A stretch of 64,000 nt of DNA, taken from positions 1 to 64,000 of the forward strand of contig JAKZAP010000089.1 in NCBI GenBank assembly GCA_023053575.1, read 5' to 3'. The position numbers were made by a program, and so were the translations under genes. Shown piece after piece: positions 62,741 to 64,000 of the stretch. The notes under the pieces are model-generated. The model had not been told where the DNA came from and ran no database searches. It was given only the letters and a program-made list of their open reading frames with translations. Each line of letters begins with the position of its first letter. Position 1 is the first letter of the stretch. Source of the stretch: Branchinecta lynchi. Its lineage: Eukaryota > Arthropoda > Branchiopoda > Anostraca > Branchinectidae.

Positions 62741-64000
62741 GTGGGAAAACAAACCTTGTGGGAAAACAAACCTTGTGGGGAAACAAACCTTGCGGGAAAA
62801 CTAACCTTGTTGGAAAACAAACCTTGCGGGAAAACCAACCTTGTGGGAAAACCAACCTTGTGGGGAAACAAACCTTTCGGGAAAACCAACCTTGTGGGAA
62901 AACAAACCTTATGGGAAAACAAACCTTGTGGGAAAACAAACCTTGTGGGAAAACAAACCTTGTGGGAAAACGAACCTTGTGGGAAAACAAACCTTATGGG
63001 AAAACAAACCTTGTGGGGAAACAAACCTTGTGGGAGAACCAAACTTGCGGGAAAGCGAACCTTTTGGGAAAACCAACACAGTGGGAAAACAAACCTTGTG
63101 GGAAAACCAACCTTGCGGGAAAACCAACCTTGGGGGAAAACAAAGCTTGTGGGAAAACAAACCTTGTGAGAAAACAAACCTTGTGGGAAAAACAACCTAG
63201 TGGGAAAACAAACCTTGTGAGAAAACAAACCTTGTGGGAAAACCAACCTTATGGGGAAAGCAACCCTGCGGGAAAACCAACCTTGTGGGAAAACCAACCT
63301 TGTGGGAAAGCGAACCTTTCGGGAAAACCAACACAGTGGGAAAACAAACCTAGTGGGAAAACCAAGCTTGTGAGAAAACAATCCTTGTGGGAAAACAAAC
63401 CTTGTGGGGAAACAAACCTTGCGGGAAAACTAACCTTGTGGGAAAACAAACCTTGCTTGAAAACCAACCTTGTGGGAAAACCAACCTTGTGGGGAAACAA
63501 ACCTTTCGGGAAAACAAACCTTGTGGGAAAACAAACCTTATGGGAAAACAAACCTTGTGGGAAAACAAACCTTGTGGGAAAACGAACCTTGTGGGAAAAC
63601 AAACCTTATGGGAAAACAAACCTTGTGGGGAAACAAACCTTGTGGGAGAACCAACCTTGCGGGAAAGCGAACCTTTTGGGAAAACCAACACAGTGGGAAA
63701 ACAAACCTTGTGGGAAAACCAACCTTGCTGGAAAACCAACCTTGGGGGAAAACAAAGCTTGTGGGAAAACAAACCTTGTGAGAAAACAAACCTTGTGGGA
63801 AAAACAACCTAGTGGGAAAACAAACCTTGTGAGAAAACAAACCTTGTGGGAAAACCAACCTTATGGGGAAAGCAACCCTGCGGGAAAACCAACCTTGTGG
63901 GAAAACCAACCTTGTGGGAAAGCGAACCTTTCGGGAAAACCAACACAGTGGGAAAACTAACCTTGTGGGAAAACAAACCTTGTGGGAAAGCCAACCTTGT
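62741..64000 (+). repeat. 629/612-bp tandem copies, cut by window end
   Basis: 62741-63369 is followed by a second copy running to the window end. The offset is 629 bp (37 monomers) at first and 612 bp (36) after about 63.56 kb, because three consensus monomers near 62.92-62.97 kb are reduced to two. A close relative of the second copy lies near 59.44 kb, 4,032 bp upstream. Confidence 0.75.

Larger units (their letters stand above)
1..64000 (+). repeat. 17-bp satellite array filling the whole window
   Basis: The sequence is an uninterrupted head-to-tail array of a 17-bp unit, consensus AAAACAAACCTTGTGGG, about 3,760 copies. Common variants change the spacer after AAAAC (CAAC or TAAC for AAAC), position 14 (TTGCGGG, TTGGGGG), or the core (CCTAGTGGG, CCTTATGGG, CACAGTGGG, CTTTCGGG, CCTTGTGAG). 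Rare monomers are 15, 16, 18, 19, 20 or 21 bp long. All monomers read in the same direction except two 88-bp inverted segments. Nothing other than this repeat is visible between the first and last base, so the array continues beyond both ends. I do not recognise it as a named satellite family; a database search of the 17-mer would settle that. Array size and HOR organisation suggest constitutive heterochromatin in a eukaryote, which is inference. Confidence 0.97.
55800..64000 (+). repeat. HOR domain D (20-bp-monomer domain)
   Basis: Five 20-bp monomers, with 3 extra bases (AAC) before AAACCTGGTGGG, start at 56512, 57688, 59238, 60414 and 62675; none was seen elsewhere. A GTGGTCAAACAAACC monomer occurs near 56.13, 58.86 and 62.19 kb. 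Blocks repeat at 1,176, 1,550 and 2,726 bp, each equal to a whole number of 17-mers plus 3 bp per 20-mer contained. The right end is cut by the window, inside a further tandem copy. Confidence 0.75.

Noticed and set aside
1..64000. Hundreds of open reading frames on both strands, up to 709 codons, as a family of repetitive proteins
   Set aside because: The consensus lacks stops in all six frames, all forward frames give one peptide, most frames start at GTG or TTG, and stop-creating variants are common in every domain, so there is no sign of coding selection.
1..64000. CRISPR array
   Set aside because: The repeats are 17 bp and directly adjacent, with no unique spacers, no leader and no cas genes.
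1..64000. CENP-B box, suggested by the 17-bp unit length and by TTTCGGGAAAAC monomers
   Set aside because: The required TTCG....A..CGGG core is not present in either orientation in the variants I checked; equal length is coincidence.
1..64000. G-quadruplex-forming array (GGG every 17 bp)
   Set aside because: The loops would be about 14 nt, longer than in canonical quadruplexes; scattered GGGG or GGGGG runs do not cluster.
1..64000. Intrinsically bent DNA from phased A-tracts
   Set aside because: A4 tracts recur every 17 bp, about 1.6 helical turns, so bends would not add in phase.
1..64000. NF-kB-like GGGAAAACC matches
   Set aside because: GGGAAAACCA differs from the GGGRNNYYCC consensus at the last base in the standard monomers; near-matches follow from the repeat itself.
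1..64000. Telomeric or interstitial telomere repeats
   Set aside because: No TTAGGG, TTTAGGG or other known telomere unit in tandem was seen; the unit is unrelated.
1..64000. Bacterial or phage origin of the window
   Set aside because: No genes, ribosome-binding sites or coding organisation; 64 kb of HOR-organised 17-bp satellite has no prokaryotic parallel I know of.

Overview
All 64 kb lies inside one tandem-repeat (satellite) array. The basic unit is a 17-bp monomer, consensus AAAACAAACCTTGTGGG on the + strand, about 41% GC and 65% purine. It repeats head to tail roughly 3,760 times, and neither array edge lies in the window. I found no gene, RNA gene, transposon, CRISPR array, microsatellite or unique-sequence island. 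The long open frames on both strands are a by-product of the monomer, which contains no stop codon in any of the six frames.

Organism: an uninterrupted array this long, with higher-order organisation, points to a eukaryotic nuclear genome, probably pericentromeric, subtelomeric or sex-chromosome heterochromatin. I do not recognise the monomer and cannot name the taxon.

Layout: monomer variants occur in a reproducible order and form higher-order repeats (HORs). Odd-length or diagnostic monomers mark four domains with soft borders. Domain A (about 1-22.2 kb) carries fifteen 21-bp monomers and a 94-monomer, 1,601-bp HOR. Domain B (about 22.2-45 kb) carries 15-bp and 18-bp monomers, an ~0.8-kb block present five times, and a pair of segmental copies that each contain an inverted segment. 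Domain C (about 45-55.8 kb) has an 86-88 monomer periodicity. Domain D (about 55.8-64 kb) carries 20-bp monomers and nested 1,176-, 1,550- and 2,726-bp repeats. A seven-monomer signature cassette recurs through the whole window.

The most unusual structure is a fold-back at 35083-35241, repeated at 41549-41707. An 88-bp segment of the array is inverted and lies directly against a direct copy of itself. This predicts a 71-bp stem with a loop of exactly one monomer length (17 nt). These are the only orientation switches I found. A third copy of the flanking array, at 27.48-27.91 kb, runs up to the exact inversion breakpoint without the inversion, so the order of events can be inferred.

Duplication spacings are multiples of 17 bp once the odd-length monomers are counted, which indicates in-register recombination or replication slippage. 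A separate observation is that the monomer contains TGTGGGAAA, a match to the CSL/RBPJ consensus, and its C variant contains GCGGGAAA, the reverse complement of the classical E2F octamer. Whether either means anything biologically is untested.
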